NCBI GenBank assembly: GCA_036898135.1
Contig: CM072526.1
Span: 55,380,329-55,444,328, forward strand
Direction: 5' to 3'
Length of the DNA stretch: 64,000 nt
DNA from: Oncomelania hupensis
Lineage: Eukaryota > Mollusca > Gastropoda > Littorinimorpha > Pomatiopsidae
Part shown: positions 38,376-52,527 of the stretch, one piece after another
Layout: each line of letters starts with the position of its first letter
How positions within the stretch are numbered: the first letter of the stretch is position 1
Notes under the pieces: model-generated
Database searches by the model: none
What the model saw: only the letters and a program-made list of their open reading frames with translations
What the model was told of the DNA's origin: nothing
Program-made: the position numbers and the translations under genes

Positions 38376-38935
38376 CAGTTGGGATGCCGGGGAGTTTCTG
38401 TATAAATAGTATCCCCACTTGGTGGAAATTTAGAGCTGTAAACTCACAATGTTGCTTTCTTTTTTGATCTTCTCGTTCCTGCTATGTTCTATCAATCTAC
38501 GATCTAGACCAGTCACCTACCTTTTTTTTTGAAAACTCAAAAAACTCCATTGGTGTATGGGGTTTGTTGGGTCAGCTTCAGTATATTGGTTGCTTTCTGC
38601 CAAATGGTCACTAAGGCTTAAAGCCGCTTTCTATGGCATTATTATATAGCAATGTAGGCATTTTATATGTTTGGGGTTTTTTGTTAATATTTTATGATAT
38701 TTACATTCTTTTTTTTTCTGTAAATGGGGTTTTGATAAATTATAGTAAAGCCTGACCGTCCCCTGCATGGGTTGCCTTTATTGTAAAGTGACCGGCTGAT
38801 GTAGCGCCTTCGGTGTTACTATTAATGTGGTTTCAGCAGATCTTTTATAAAGATCAGGGGTGAATTTCAACCAAGTTGTGGTCCTGATTCGGCTCTTTGC
38901 AGTCAGCTGCAGCCTATAAACAATGACTAACTAAC
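38376..38935 (+). repeat. Dispersed ~570-bp repeat, full copy
   Basis: From 'gggatgccggggagtttctg' to 'cagtcagctgcagcctataa'. Includes the internal 'cccctgcatgggttgccttt' and 'cagcagatcttttata' blocks shared with copies at 2266 and 57115. Confidence 0.75.
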
Positions 38936-39054
38936 ATTTTGTAATGAACAGCTCAGTTTGTCAATTGCATCCCAACCCCACCGTGCATCTTCTGTTCTCC
39001 TACACCCTTCTACAGCCAGCCCATCATGACATTGGTTGATAGATAGGTAGGTCT

Positions 39055-39116
39055 CTCTCTTACACACACACACACACACATACACTGCAGCATGACATTG
39101 GTTGATAGGTAGGTAG

Positions 39117-39148
<32 letters not shown>

Positions 39149-39155
39149 TACACTG
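39055..39155. repeat. 72-bp duplication with (AC)n
   Basis: Two copies of 'catgacattggttgatagrtaggtagstctctctcttac' plus (AC)n and 'atacactgcagcat'. Lies in the 3' flank of the amine oxidase gene. Confidence 0.8.
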
Positions 39156-39306
39156 CAGCATGGAATTGCATCATTTGCCATGAATCCACAACAAACGTTC
39201 AAAATTGCACTCATTCATTCTAACAAAAAACAACTTACAAAGCTGCAGGCTGTTCATCTGAACCTCAAAAATGGCATAAGTAAGATCCGATCATAGCACA
39301 CGTAAA

Positions 39307-39584
39307 TCACAACTCATCTTTTTCTTCTTTTCTTTCCTTTAAAATCTCGTCTTTGTTAATATCTTCTTCTCCATCCAAGATCTCTTCATCCTCTTGTTCT
39401 GCCTCCTCTTCCTCTTCATTTCCTTCCTCTTTTTCCTCCTCTTCTTTCTCCTTTTCTACTTCATCTTCAGTTTTGTTCTTCTTCAGTTCTGCTTTCTTTC
39501 TGGCTTCTTCTTTCCTCCGTCTTGCCTCTTCAGCAGCTTTGTGAGCGCAGTAACCAGACAGCAATCGGTGGGCTGCTTGTAAAC
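39307..39584 (-). CDS. Gene 2 exon 8: end of oxidase, acidic tail, KDEL
   Basis: 278 bp with TGA at 39307-39309. GLQAAHRLLSGYC continues the last FAD-domain helix from exon 7. A Glu/Lys-rich tail (EEARRRKEEARKK onward) then ends EEKDEL. The acceptor on the minus strand is 'cttgtgttag'. The low-complexity tail alone could be doubted, but the phase and the family-like join with exon 7 support it. Confidence 0.85.
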
Positions 39585-42500
39585 CTAACACAAGACATCA
39601 CATTGCAAAAGTTATTACTAGCCTGGCAAAGCAAACACACAAATCTGTAGATCTTAGTTTTGTTTTCAGGACTGTTGAAAGCATGCAACATTGACCACAT
39701 GCTTGAACAATTGCCCAGCCTAGTTAAACATGCATCCCGCTGGTCAGTCTACTGGTAGCCACAACCACTGTCACACATTTCCCTCGATAGCCACAAAGCC
39801 ACAACCTCTGTCACACATTTCCTACTGATAGCCACAACCTCTGTCACACATTTCCTACTGATAGCCACAACCTCTGTCACACATTTCCTACTGATAGCCA
39901 CAACCTCTGTCACACATTTCCTACTGATAGCCACATAGCCACAACCTCTGTCACACATTTCCTACTGATTGCCACATAACCACAACCTCTGTCACACATT
40001 TCCTACTGATAGCCACAACCTCTGTCACACATTTCCTACTGATAGCCACATAACCACAACCTCTGTCACACATTTCCTACTGATAGCCACAACCTCTGTC
40101 ACACATTTCCTACTGATAGCCACATAGCCACAACCTCTGTCACACATTTCCTACTGATAGCCACAACCTCTGTCACACAATTCCTACTGATAGCCACAAC
40201 CTCTGTCACACATTTCCTACTGATAGCCACATAGCCACAACCTCTGTCACACATTTCCTACTGATAGCCACAACCTCAGTCACACATTTCCTACTGATAG
40301 CCACAACCTCTGTCACACATTTCCTACTGATAGCCACAACCTCTGTCACACATTTCCTACTGATAGCCACAACCTCTGTCACACAATTCCTACTGATAGC
40401 CACAACCTCTGTCACACATTTCCTACTGATAGCCACATAGCCACCTCTGTCACATATTTCCTGATAGCCACAACCTCTGTCACACATTTCCTACTGATAG
40501 CCACAACCTCTGTCACACATTTCCTACTGATAGCCACATAGCCACAACCTCTGTCACACATTTCCTACTGATAGCCACATAGCCACAACCTGTCACACAT
40601 TTCCTACTGATAGCCACAACCTATCCTATCCTATCCTCCTATCCTGTCCCATAACCCGAAGGTCGTAGGGGCACCACAGATGATCGTTTAACCAGCATAC
40701 TCCATCTTTCTCTGTCCTCAGCAGCCCTCATGGCTTCGCTCAAGCTCAAACCAGTCCATTCTCGAATGTTGTCCTCCCACCTCTTTTTTGGTCTCCCCCT
40801 TTTTCTACCTCCTTGCACTGTGCCTTGCAGAATGGTCTTTGCAAGGCCTGATGATCTGGTGACGTGGCCATACCATCGGAGTTTCCGTTTTTTCACCACT
40901 GTGAGCAGGTCATCGTGTTGTCCAATGGCTTGTGTGATGGTCTGTCGGACTTCGTCGTTGGTGATGTGTTGGGTATAGGAAATGCACAGAAGTCTTCTGT
41001 AGCACCTCATCTCCATGCTTTGTATTCTTCGTTGGAGATCTGCTGTGAGGGTCCATGCTTCGCAAGCATATAGGAAGATGGAGATGACCAGAGAGCGCAG
41101 CAGTCTTACTTTGGAATGTAGACTGATGGTTCTGTCTTTCCAAATGGGCTTCAACCTTGTCAGGGCAGCAGTTGTTTGTGCGATCCTGGAGAGGACTTCC
41201 TGTCGAGACCCATTGTCTGACACAATGGCTCCTAAATATTTGAAGCTGTGCACTGTGTTGAGGGATTGGCCTTGTACTTTGATGTCCGTGTTGATGCCAT
41301 TGGTGTTGTTGGTCATCATTTTGGTCTTCTCTGCACTTATTTCCATTCCATAAGCTCTGGAGGTGGTGTCAAGCCTCTGTACAAGCTGTTCAAGTTCTTG
41401 TTCCTCTCCAGCCAATCCATCAATATCATCCGCAAAACGAAGATTGGAGATTGCTCTGCCCCCTATTCTGACTGTGCCTTCGTGATCTGCAAGAGCATCT
41501 GACATGATGCGCTCTAGGAAGATGTTGAAGAATGTTGGAGAGAGTAGGCATCCTTGACGTACACCGATTGTTGTTCTGAACCAGTTCCCGATGGCGCTGT
41601 TATGGAGGACTGCACTGGTAGCCTTGTCATACAGGCTTTTGATGACTTCTATAATTTTAGGGCTGATGTTGTACACTTTCATGGTTGCCCATAGAGCTGC
41701 ATGCCAGACTCGGTCAAATGCCTTCTTGAAGTCTATGAACACATGATATAGATGTTGTTGGTGCTGTAGGTATTTCTCACAGATTAATCTGAGGTTGAAA
41801 ATCTGTTCAGTGGTACTTCGCCCTGCCATGAATCCTGCTTGTTCTTCAGCTATAATTTGTTCAGCTTGTGGTTTCAACCTGTTGAGTATTATTTTCAGGA
41901 GGACCTTGCTGGGATGGCTGATGAGGCTGATGGTGCGGTAATTTTCACATTCCTGAAGGTTACCTTTTTTGGGAAGAGTGATGACAAGCGACTGGGTCCA
42001 TGGTGTAGGCCATTCCCCATTCTGCCAGATCTTGTTACAGATAATGGTGAGAGCATCAGTCATCGCTTCTCCTCCTGCTTGTAGCAGTTCCGCTGGTATG
42101 TTGTCCACTCCCGCTGACTTCCCTTTCTTCAGCGATTGCACTGCTGCCTCAACTTCTTCCCGGAGAATTGGGAGGATTTCTTCTTCTTCTCTGCTCTCGG
42201 GACATGCTAGAACTGATGGGTCTCCATTTGGTGTATGGTTGTAAAGGTCAGAGCAGTACTCTGTCCATCTGTCCAAGACTTCTTGTTCTTCTGTAAGGCA
42301 AATGCCAGACTTGCTTTGGATCGTGGAGACTTTGGGCTGTTTAACACTTGTCAGCCGCTTCACAGTCTGGTAGGCCTTCTTGCTGTTGTTCTTGTTCAGA
42401 TTGTTCTCTATTTCCTGGCATTGATCTTCTATCCAGTTCTCCTTTGCTGTGCGCATGCCTTTTCGGATGTCATTGTTGATTTTTCGGTAGACATCAGCTC

Positions 42501-45500
42501 CCTGTGAGGTGTTCTTTTTCTTTTTTAACTCTCTTCGTTTATCACACAGATCCAAAAGTTCAGGTGTGATCCACAGCTTCTTCTTTGGTCGGTGCTTGCC
42601 AAGGATCTCAGTGGCGGCATCTGTTACAGCTGAGTTGAAGGTATTGGTCATGGTGTTGACATCTACTTCGCCTGCCCCCAAAATAAGCAGTGGTGCAAAT
42701 TTCCCTCCAATTGTGGCCTGAAATATTTTTGCCACCTCCGGGTCTTGCAGTTTGTCCAGGTCGAACTTCAGCCTAGTGAACTTTGCTGTATTTACTCTCT
42801 TCAGTTCAAATGGAGCCGGAAAGACATCATCACGAGATCGTGGTCACTTCCAATGTCTGCTCCTGGAAAAGTGCGTGTCCTGCCAATGTTGATGCTTGAT
42901 CTGAAGCGTTTCTTGACCATGATGTAGTCGATCTGGTTGTGATGTTCCCCGCCAGGACTGTGCCATGTCCATCGTCTGGATTTTTTGTGGAGACCAAGCG
43001 TGTTTGCCAGTACCAGATTGTTGTATCTGGCAAACTCCAATAGCCTCAGACCCCTGTCATTTGTCTCGTTGTTGCAGTGGGGTCCGCATGTGTCTCCCCA
43101 GTTGTGGTGCGCATCTTGGCCAACCTTGGCATTCCAGTCGCCTTGCACTATGACTATGTCCTTCTTCGGCACTTGGTCAAGGACCGCCTGTATATTTTCA
43201 TAAAAATCCTCCACTTCGCTGTCTTCATAGTCTGATGTTGGGGCATAGGCCTGGATGATGGTAATGTTGAAAGGGGTTGCTCTCAGACGGATGGTAATGA
43301 GTCTACTGGAGACTGGGCGGCAACCCATGACAGTGGCTAGAATGTTCTTGTGGACCAAGAATCCAACGCCGTGTTCGTGCCTGTCATCTCTACCGCTGAA
43401 ATAGAGCTTGTGGCCTTTGTCAGTCGTTGTTTCACCTAGGCCTTTCCAGCGCAGTTCGCTGATACCTAGAACGTTCCATCGATAGTGGTCCAGCTCGTGG
43501 GCCAGTTCTTCTAATTTTCCTTCCGCAGTTAGGGTCCTGACATTCCAGGTTCCTATGACGATGTTGTTTCTCGTGCGGATCTTGCTAATTTGTCCATCAG
43601 TAGCATACTTTTCACCTCAGTCCTGGTGGCCAATGGAAGGCGCGGTCCTTGTTCCGGGCGACGACCGATCCGGCATGGAATTAGTGGATAGCCTCATCAT
43701 GTGTTGTGTCTTGGGCAAAAAAGACCTGGCAGGGCCCAATCCTCTCCAGGCTGTTGGCCACAGCCGAAATCCACGATTACAGTGTGGCTCGCCTTGGCCC
43801 TGAGCACGTGGTCGTTGAACCTGTAGTAACGTGAGGTTCTTCCGCCCTGGCCGGTGACTTCTGTGTAGAAGACTTTCGCCCAGTGATGCCGTGCTAACAT
43901 CACCCCTGTTAGTCGCCTCTTACGACACGCCGGGAAACATTGGGTCTATTCTATTTGCCACAACCTCTGTCACACAATTCCTACTGATAGCCACATCCTC
44001 TGTCACATATTTCCTACTGATAGCCACATAGCCACAACCTCTGTCACACATTTCCTACTGATAGCCACAACCTCTGTCACACATTTCCTACTGATAGCCA
44101 CAACCTCTGTCACACATTTCCTACTGATAGCCACATAGCCACAACCTCTGTCACACATTTCCTACTGATAGCCACAGCATCTGTCACACACTTCCTACCG
44201 ATAGCCACAACCTCTGTCACACAATTCCTACTGATAGCCACATAGCCACAACTCTGTCACATATTTCCTACTGATAGCCACAGCATCTGTCACACATTTC
44301 CTACTGATAGCCACAACCTCTGTCACACATTTCCTACTAATAGCCACAGCATCTGTCACACATTTCCTACTGATAGCCACATAGCCACAACCTCTGTCAC
44401 ACATTTCCTACTGATAGCCACAACCTCTGTCACACATTTCCTACTGATAGCCACAGCATGTTACACATTTCCTACTGATAGCCACATAGCCACAACCTGT
44501 CACACATTTCCTACTGATAGCCACAACCTCTGTCACACATTTCCTACTGATAGCTACAACCTCTGTCACACATTTCCTACTGATAGCCACATAGCCACCT
44601 CTGTCACACATTTCCTACTGATAGCCACAACCTCTGTCACACATTTCCTACTGATAGCCACAACCTCTGTCACACATTTCCTACTGATAGCCACATAGCC
44701 ACAACCTCTGTCACACAATTCCTACTGATAGCCACAACCTCTGTCACACATTTCCTACTGATAGCCACAACCTCTGTCACACATTTCCTACTGATAGCCA
44801 CAACCTCTGTCACACATTTCCTACTGATAGCCACAGCATCTGTTACACATTTCCTACTGATAGCCACAGCATCTGTTACACATTTCCGACTGATAGCCAC
44901 AGCATCTGTTACACATTTCCTACTGATAGCCACAGCATCTGTCACACATTTCCTACTGATAGCCACAGCATCTGTTACACATTTCCTACTGATAGCCACA
45001 ACCTCTGTCACACATTTCCTACTGATAGCCACAGCATCTGTCACACATTTCCTACTGATAGCCACAACCTGTCACACATTTCCTACTGATAGCCACAGCA
45101 TCTGTCACACATTTCCTACTGATAGCCACAGCATCTGTTACACATTTCCTACTGATAGTCACATAGCCACAACCTGTCACACATTTCCTACTGATAGCCA
45201 CAACCTCTGTCACACATTTCCCTCTCAACCAACAGTGGTCCTCATATAAACAGTGGAGGAAAGTACTGTCAGTGACAATGGCCTTACCATGGCAGTGTGA
45301 TGCTGTCAAACTGGATGGCACACTAAGTTATCTTTCCTTTTCTACAGGACATGACACAAATACCTGAACAATGCACACTGCTTCACACTCATCATTGGTA
45401 CAGCTGCTGTACAGTGCACACACATCAATGGTACAGCTGCTGTACAATGCACACTCATCATTGGTACAGCTGCTGTACAGTGCACACTCATCATTGGTAC

Positions 45501-47286
45501 AGCTGCTGTACTGTGCACACCCATCATTGGTACAGCAGCTGTACGGTGCACACTCATCATTGGTACAACTGCTGTACAGTACACTCATCATTGCTACAGC
45601 TGCTGTACAGTGCACTTATCATTGCTACAGCTGCTGTGCAATACACACTCATCACTGTACAGTGCACACTCGTCATTGCTACAGCTGCTGTAAACTACAC
45701 TCATCATTGCCACAGCTGCTCTACAGTACACACTCATCACTGCTACAGCTGCTGTACAGTGCACTCATCATTGCTACAGCTGCTGTGCAATACACACTCA
45801 TCACTGTACAGTGCACACTCGTCATTGCTACAGCTGCTGTAAACTACACTCATCATTGCCACAGCTGCTCTACAGTACACACTCATCACTGCTACAGCTG
45901 CTGTACAGTGCAAACTTATTGCAGCAGCTGTACAGTACACACTCATCATTGCCACAGCTGCTGTACAAAGTCCAGTCTGTTAAACTAAAGACAAGCATGC
46001 ACTTACCTGAAGCGTATGCTCCCTGGAGGCTGCCGTGCCCTCGGAAAGCGGTGTGCTCACCAGCAAAGTAGATGTTTGGGCACAGAGGCTCAGCAAAAAC
46101 GTCCCATAGCTGTGGATTGTTGCCTGCTCATGTGACAACAGTATTAACAAAAATAACAATGACAAACAATAATAATAATAACAACAACAATACAATAATA
46201 ATAATAACAACAACAATAATAATAAAAGCGCTACTAATAATACTACAGTGGTTTATACCACCGATTGCTTGCCATGGCAGTGATTGACAATAACACTGTT
46301 CAGTAAGCTATCATTTGTCCTAACAACCTGACCAAGGCAGTGATTGACAATAACGCTGTTCAGTAAGCTATCATTTGTCCTAACAACCTTCCTCTTTTGT
46401 TGTGGAATGCCAAAGTTTGCGTGCACGCCTGTCCAGCCCTGAGTAAAATTTGACCTCTCTGGCAACGTGTGCAAGCTATTTTTAGCGAAGCTTGCAGGCT
46501 CGCGCGCGGGAATCCAGATGTAGACGCCAAGGCACGCTTTTCTGCAGAGTACACAGCTATGAGGAAACGTATGGCTCATCATCCTATATTTGTGTACTAA
46601 AAGTGATCGTTTTATGTGAAATATCGTTTGTATTGTGATAATGGTTTGCATGTAGTTACTTCCATATCTGTGTTTTGTGGTAGCATAATCTATAACCCTG
46701 AAATCGATTTGGTTTGTGTTATATTTAAGTCGATTTGACGGCACTAGCTGTCCGATCCTGCACTGTAAGCTTACTAGCAGTGGACCGGTTTTACGTTTTC
46801 GAGTGTGTATACATGTACATTGTAATTACACATTTGAATCCTTCTTACAAAGTTCACCATTTGAAGCACACTTAGTAAAAAGTTTGAACTTTCTGGTGAT
46901 GTGGTCGACATTATAAAAATCTTCTTGTGTTTGATTGCTGGAGCTCTGTAAGTGCAGCGAATTTACGAAAGTCTCGTGGTCCTAATGGTGCAAGCTATAG
47001 GCACATGCACACAATAAGCGCAGCCGGCCGGCTGGCCAGCATCTTCACTGTGCATATGTGTGATGTGTTACCGTGTACCGCAATACGTTTCCACCGCGTG
47101 TATGCTTTGATTGTCTTCGTTTGTTTTGTTGTTCTTTCTATTCCATGGGGGCCATGGGATTACCTCTTATAGGTGAGTACAATACATTTTTTCCCCATTA
47201 TTCTTTTTCCTGTGACGTTTCCCACACGCACGAGGTTATATCGAAAAACACACAACCATTGTACAAGCATAGGCATGCCTAAGATC

Positions 47287-47340
<54 letters not shown>

Positions 47341-50300
47341 AAGTGAATGAATTAATGTCTCCATTGAAAAAAGAACACAGGTCTTTTGTGTGTGCTTGTG
47401 TTTGTGTGCTGTTTTGTAAATTATTGTAGGGGAAAGTCGGGTAATATGAAACGAAGTGTAATAATATATATACGAAATAAGACTTCCCTGGAAGGTCTCA
47501 TTTCCTAATACACTCCATTTAATATTACCCGACTTTTCCCTACATGCATATTCTAGCTATGCGATGCTTTCTTATTTGTGTTTTTTCACTGTAATATGCA
47601 GTATTTTGGTGAGTAACATTAATTTTATTTGCATGGTGTTAAGTTCCATTGCTCATTAATTGTCTGTATTGACTTCCTGTGACTTTTATTTACACGCACT
47701 AGATTATCGCAAAACACATTACACAGTCATTCTACATGCGCTGTATATGAATGACTGATATGTTATTGCTAGCGCAGCTTCCATGAGCTATACCTTTGGG
47801 TAAAGTAAGTATAAGCTTCCAGAAAACTGCTAGGCGTGTGCCAATTGCATAGGCAGTGCAGTGCGTGGCTGGCGGTTCAGAGCTGGTTATAAGCAGTTCA
47901 GCCTGCGTTAAGGGACCCTACGAGACAGAACTAGGCGTTTTTTTAGCCACCGGCTGAAAGTACTGCTATGAACGGGCGTGCGTGAGACCTGGTCAGGGTT
48001 ACATGTCAACACCTGCGTTGACTAAGAGGGTCAACCTAAGCTCCCTACAGGTTGATGCTGTCAGCCCCAATAGTAAGATACACTGACAGCCAACATAACC
48101 TTTCCTGATATAGTTGTAGTCTCCACACTGACGGTGCTATAGTCGCCACACTGACGGCGCTATAGTCTCCACACTGATGGTGCTATAGTCTCATCATTGA
48201 CGGTGCTACTGTATAGTCTCCACACTGACGGCGCTAGTCTCCACACTGACGGTGCTATAGGCTCCACACTGACGGCGCTATAGTCTCCACACTGACGGCG
48301 CTTTAGTCTCCAAACTGACTGCGCTATTGTCTCCACACTGACGGCACTATAGTCTCCTCACTGACGGTGCTATAGTCTCCACACTGACAATGCTATAGTC
48401 TCCACACTGACAGTGCTATAGTCTCCACATTGACAGTGCTATAGTCTTCACACTGACAGTGCTATAGTCTCCACACTGAGGGTGCTATAGTCTCCACATT
48501 GACAGTGCAATAGTCTCCACATTGACAGTGCTATAGTATCCACATTGACAATGCTATAGTCTGCACACTGAGGGTGCTATAGTCTCCACATTGACAGTGC
48601 AATAGTCTCCACATTGACAGTGCTATAGTCTCCACATTGACAGTGCTATAGTCTCCACATTGACAGTGCTAGTCTCCACATTGACAGTGCTATAGTCTCC
48701 ACATTGACAGTGCTATAGTCTCCACACTGACAGTGCTAGTCTCCACACTGACAGTGCTAGTGCCCCCTTTATGTGTAACCTATCATAGTGTGAGGGTTCT
48801 TTCAACAGTAGTAAGTACAGTGTCCTATCCTATCTAGTCCCGTAACTCGAAGGTCGTTGGGGCACCACAGATGATCATTTAACCAGCATACTCCATCTTT
48901 CTCTGTCCTCAGCATTCCTCATGGTTTCGCTGAGTGTCATGCCAGTCCATTCTCGAATGTTGTCCTCCTGCCTCTTTTTCTGTCTCCCTCTTCTTCTGCC
49001 TCCTTGCCCTGCAGGATGGCCTTTGCAAAGCCTGAAGCTCTGGTGACGTGGCCATACCATCGGAGTTTCCATTTCTTGACCACTATGATCATGTCATCAT
49101 GTTGTCCGATGGCTTGTGTGATGGCCTGTCAGACTTCGTCGTTGGTGATGTGCTGGTTATAGGAAATGCGCAGAAGTCTTCTGTAGCATCTCATCTCCAT
49201 GCTTTAAAAAATACAGTTTATATTAAAATAAATAAATTATAATATTACTAATAATAATAAATTATTAATTAATTAATTAATAATAATGTAAAAAATGAAG
49301 TACTACTACTACTTCTACAAATACTAATAATAATAATTATACTAATAATATATTTGGTCCTGATTTGGCTCGGAAGAGTCCGCTGGACCTAAAGCAATAA
49401 TCATGTAATGTAATAATATATTAAAAAATAAATAATTTCTGCAACAATTTCTGGAGTACACTTACCAACTTTGGGATAGGAACTGGCCCCTCCTGCTAAC
49501 TGATCAGAGGACCAGGAGGTTCTGCGAATGCTCACGATGTTACTGTCTGACACTGAATTGTCTCCAAACGCAGCTTGTAGCTTCTTCAGCACTGGAAAGA
49601 AAAACCAATCAAAGTCACATCTCCCAGAATACTTTACCAATATTTGTCATGTCTCTCTTTTTATACTATAGTTACTGATGTCATCATTATCAACTTTCTC
49701 TTCAAGCCCGGTAAATGCCTGTTTAGCTCACATTTCTCTCACAACTAGTGCAGGACACACACCAAGAAAGATCAAACCTCGTCTTTTTGATTAAAATGAC
49801 AAATCAATAGGGTTATGGAAATAACAACAACCAACATTACTACAAACTGTGCCCACTGATGGTACATTGCTAGGCAACAAACCACCGATATCGTTCCATT
49901 CATTTTTCCTTCAAAACAAGCCAGCATACTTGTTCACACAAACAGTCTTTCACAGTCCTTGCAGCATGACCAAGCCAACAGCTAATGGGGTTTGTCTAAC
50001 ACAAACCACACACAATATAACAAATACAATGATAAACGTAACTATAAAACCTGCGTGAACAGACATTAAATAAAATAACAAAAATACAAATAGCTAACTC
50101 TATACAGACAAAACAGAACTATACATCCTTGCAGCATGACCAAGCCAACAGCCCAGGGGGTTTATCTAACAAGACACACCACACACATTAAAACAAATAC
50201 AATGATAAACATAACTATAAAACTTGCGTGAACAGACGTTAAATGAAAGAAATAAATAAAAATAACTAACTATATACCGACCAAACAGAACTATCCATTG

Positions 50301-52493
50301 ATCACAAAAACAACAGTATCTCTTACCAAGTGAGCGCACTTGTTCGTCCAAGAGGCTTTCAAATTCCTTGGCAGCATTGCCAACCAAAAACCCCATGAGG
50401 ACAGGCTTGCCCAACAGCTTGTCAATGTTCAGCCAGGTCTGAAGGCTGCCTCTGTCTTTCTCGGAATTTTCGGCTATGATGAACTGGTCAAAATCGGCTG
50501 GCCAGAAAGCAGTGTCAAACTCCACGATCACTTTGTTCCCATCCGATACCCCTGTCAAAGTGAAAAAAGCTATTTTCTTTTTTCTCTCTGGACAACAAAA
50601 ACCTGGCTTTCATTTTTTCTTTTTTTTTCTTCTAGATTTTGGCCACGTAAAATGAAAGTAATGAAGGTAGTGGCAATATTTGGGTATGCTGGGGGTATGC
50701 CTAGGGGTATGATGAAGATATGCTGGGGGTATTCTGAGGGTATGCTGGGGGTATGCTGAGGCCGAGGCAAAAGTCTTCATTGTAAATTAGGGTAACTTCA
50801 GTCCCCTTTGATTTAGACAGGCAATGTACACCCTGTGTTTTACATATGTGTCCTGTAGGATAGTCAGCGGTTGATTTCATGTTAATATCATTTATTCATT
50901 AAAAGTACTCGAGGTAAAGGTAAAATGCAAGTTTGCAAAACACGAACAATGACAATGCTTTGAACAGCCGGGAAGGACAAGTGTTATTTGGTTGAATATA
51001 CAACAACAAAGTCTTGGTTATACACACATATACACCACAATGTTCATATTATTGTGTGTGCGCTTTTGTGCAATTGTTTGTATAAATCCTTTTTTAACAT
51101 TGAGTGACATATTTCAGTCATTGTGATATTATCTGTGTTAGTCGTCCCAGGACTAGTTTTTAAGCTGTTGTGAAACACTTGTGTTCCAAATGCTAGTACC
51201 ATCAACGTCATTCAACACTTGTGTCCCAAATGCTAGTGCCATCAACGTTATTCAACACTTGTGTTCCAAATGCTAGTACCATGACATCATTCAACACCTG
51301 TGTTCCAAATGCTAGTACCATGACGTCATTCAACACTTGTGTTCAAATGCTAGTATCATCAATGTCATTCTCACCCATGTGTGTGAGGGCCCACTGGTAC
51401 TGCTTAGGCAGGACAGGTTCAAAAAGCAAGTCTCCGTTAGCGATCACTGCCCCTGGAACTGCCACAATGACCTCATCTGCCGTGACCTGCGACCCGTCCT
51501 TGAGGCGTAGAGTGACCTTGCTTTTGCCCTTTGCCCTATCCACCTTGATCTGCCTAACTGCTGTCCGCAAGCTGATTTTCAACGGTGGTTCATCCAGCGT
51601 TCCCCCTGCGAGCCTGGAAATTAAATGCCTTGAAGATCTTGGAGAACAGGAAATAAGTCAGCACCATTTTATCTTCGTAAACGTAGTTTGAGAAAACAAA
51701 AGTAGACAAAATATGTTGACGAAATATATGTACACAAAAGTATAAAAGCCCACAATCAACAACAACAAAAAGAAATCATATCAATCATTTGGAAGAAAAC
51801 ATTGTTTTATAAAAAACTGCACAATAAAACCCACCTGTCCAACAGCTCTCCCATGCCGTCCAACAGAACTCGCTCAAATCCAAAATCTCTACTGTCTGGC
51901 TGGTAATAAAGAGAGGAATATTCCTCCAAGACGTACGACGGTAAAGTCTTAAGTAGCAGTGTGGACACATGGTTCTTGCCCAGGCCTCGCGCCTTTAATT
52001 CCTTGTCCACAGCGTCTCTGATGGCTACGTCTTGTCCCAGCATGCGCGTTATGTTCACAGCTTTAGAGATCACCTGCAGGAGAGATTGTCACTCTTTAAT
52101 GTGAGATGAACAGTCTTAACTGTCCTGCGTTGTGGTGTATCACAATACATTTGAGGTACTAAAGGGGAATGTCTAAGTAATTGAATCAAACATATCAGGA
52201 TATTTTACAGTAGGAGCTGAATAAGTAGATATATATGTTAACCAGAAATTAAGAAATACAAAATCTGGCAGTGACACACCATTGATGCTTCATGATTTTC
52301 AGCCTGTGAACGTTACATCAGAACTTATAACAACGCATATATACTCAGGAATTGCATAAGTGTCCATTATAATGTCATAATTACTATACTTATTATCAAT
52401 ATCATTATTACCCCTCTTATTATTACTATTATTACCTCTATTTGTATTAAGTATCATTATTATATTTATTATTATTATTACTATTATTATTAA

Positions 52494-52527
<34 letters not shown>

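Noticed and set aside
39353..39582. Plus-strand Ser/Phe-rich frames over the amine oxidase tail
   Set aside because: They are the antisense of the Glu/Lys-rich last exon, whose minus-strand frame joins exon 7 in phase and ends in KDEL.
42801..43616. Host gene resembling 'craniofacial development protein 2'
   Set aside because: This is the endonuclease part of the LINE at 40622-43956; such names in invertebrate gene sets usually come from this kind of retrotransposon.
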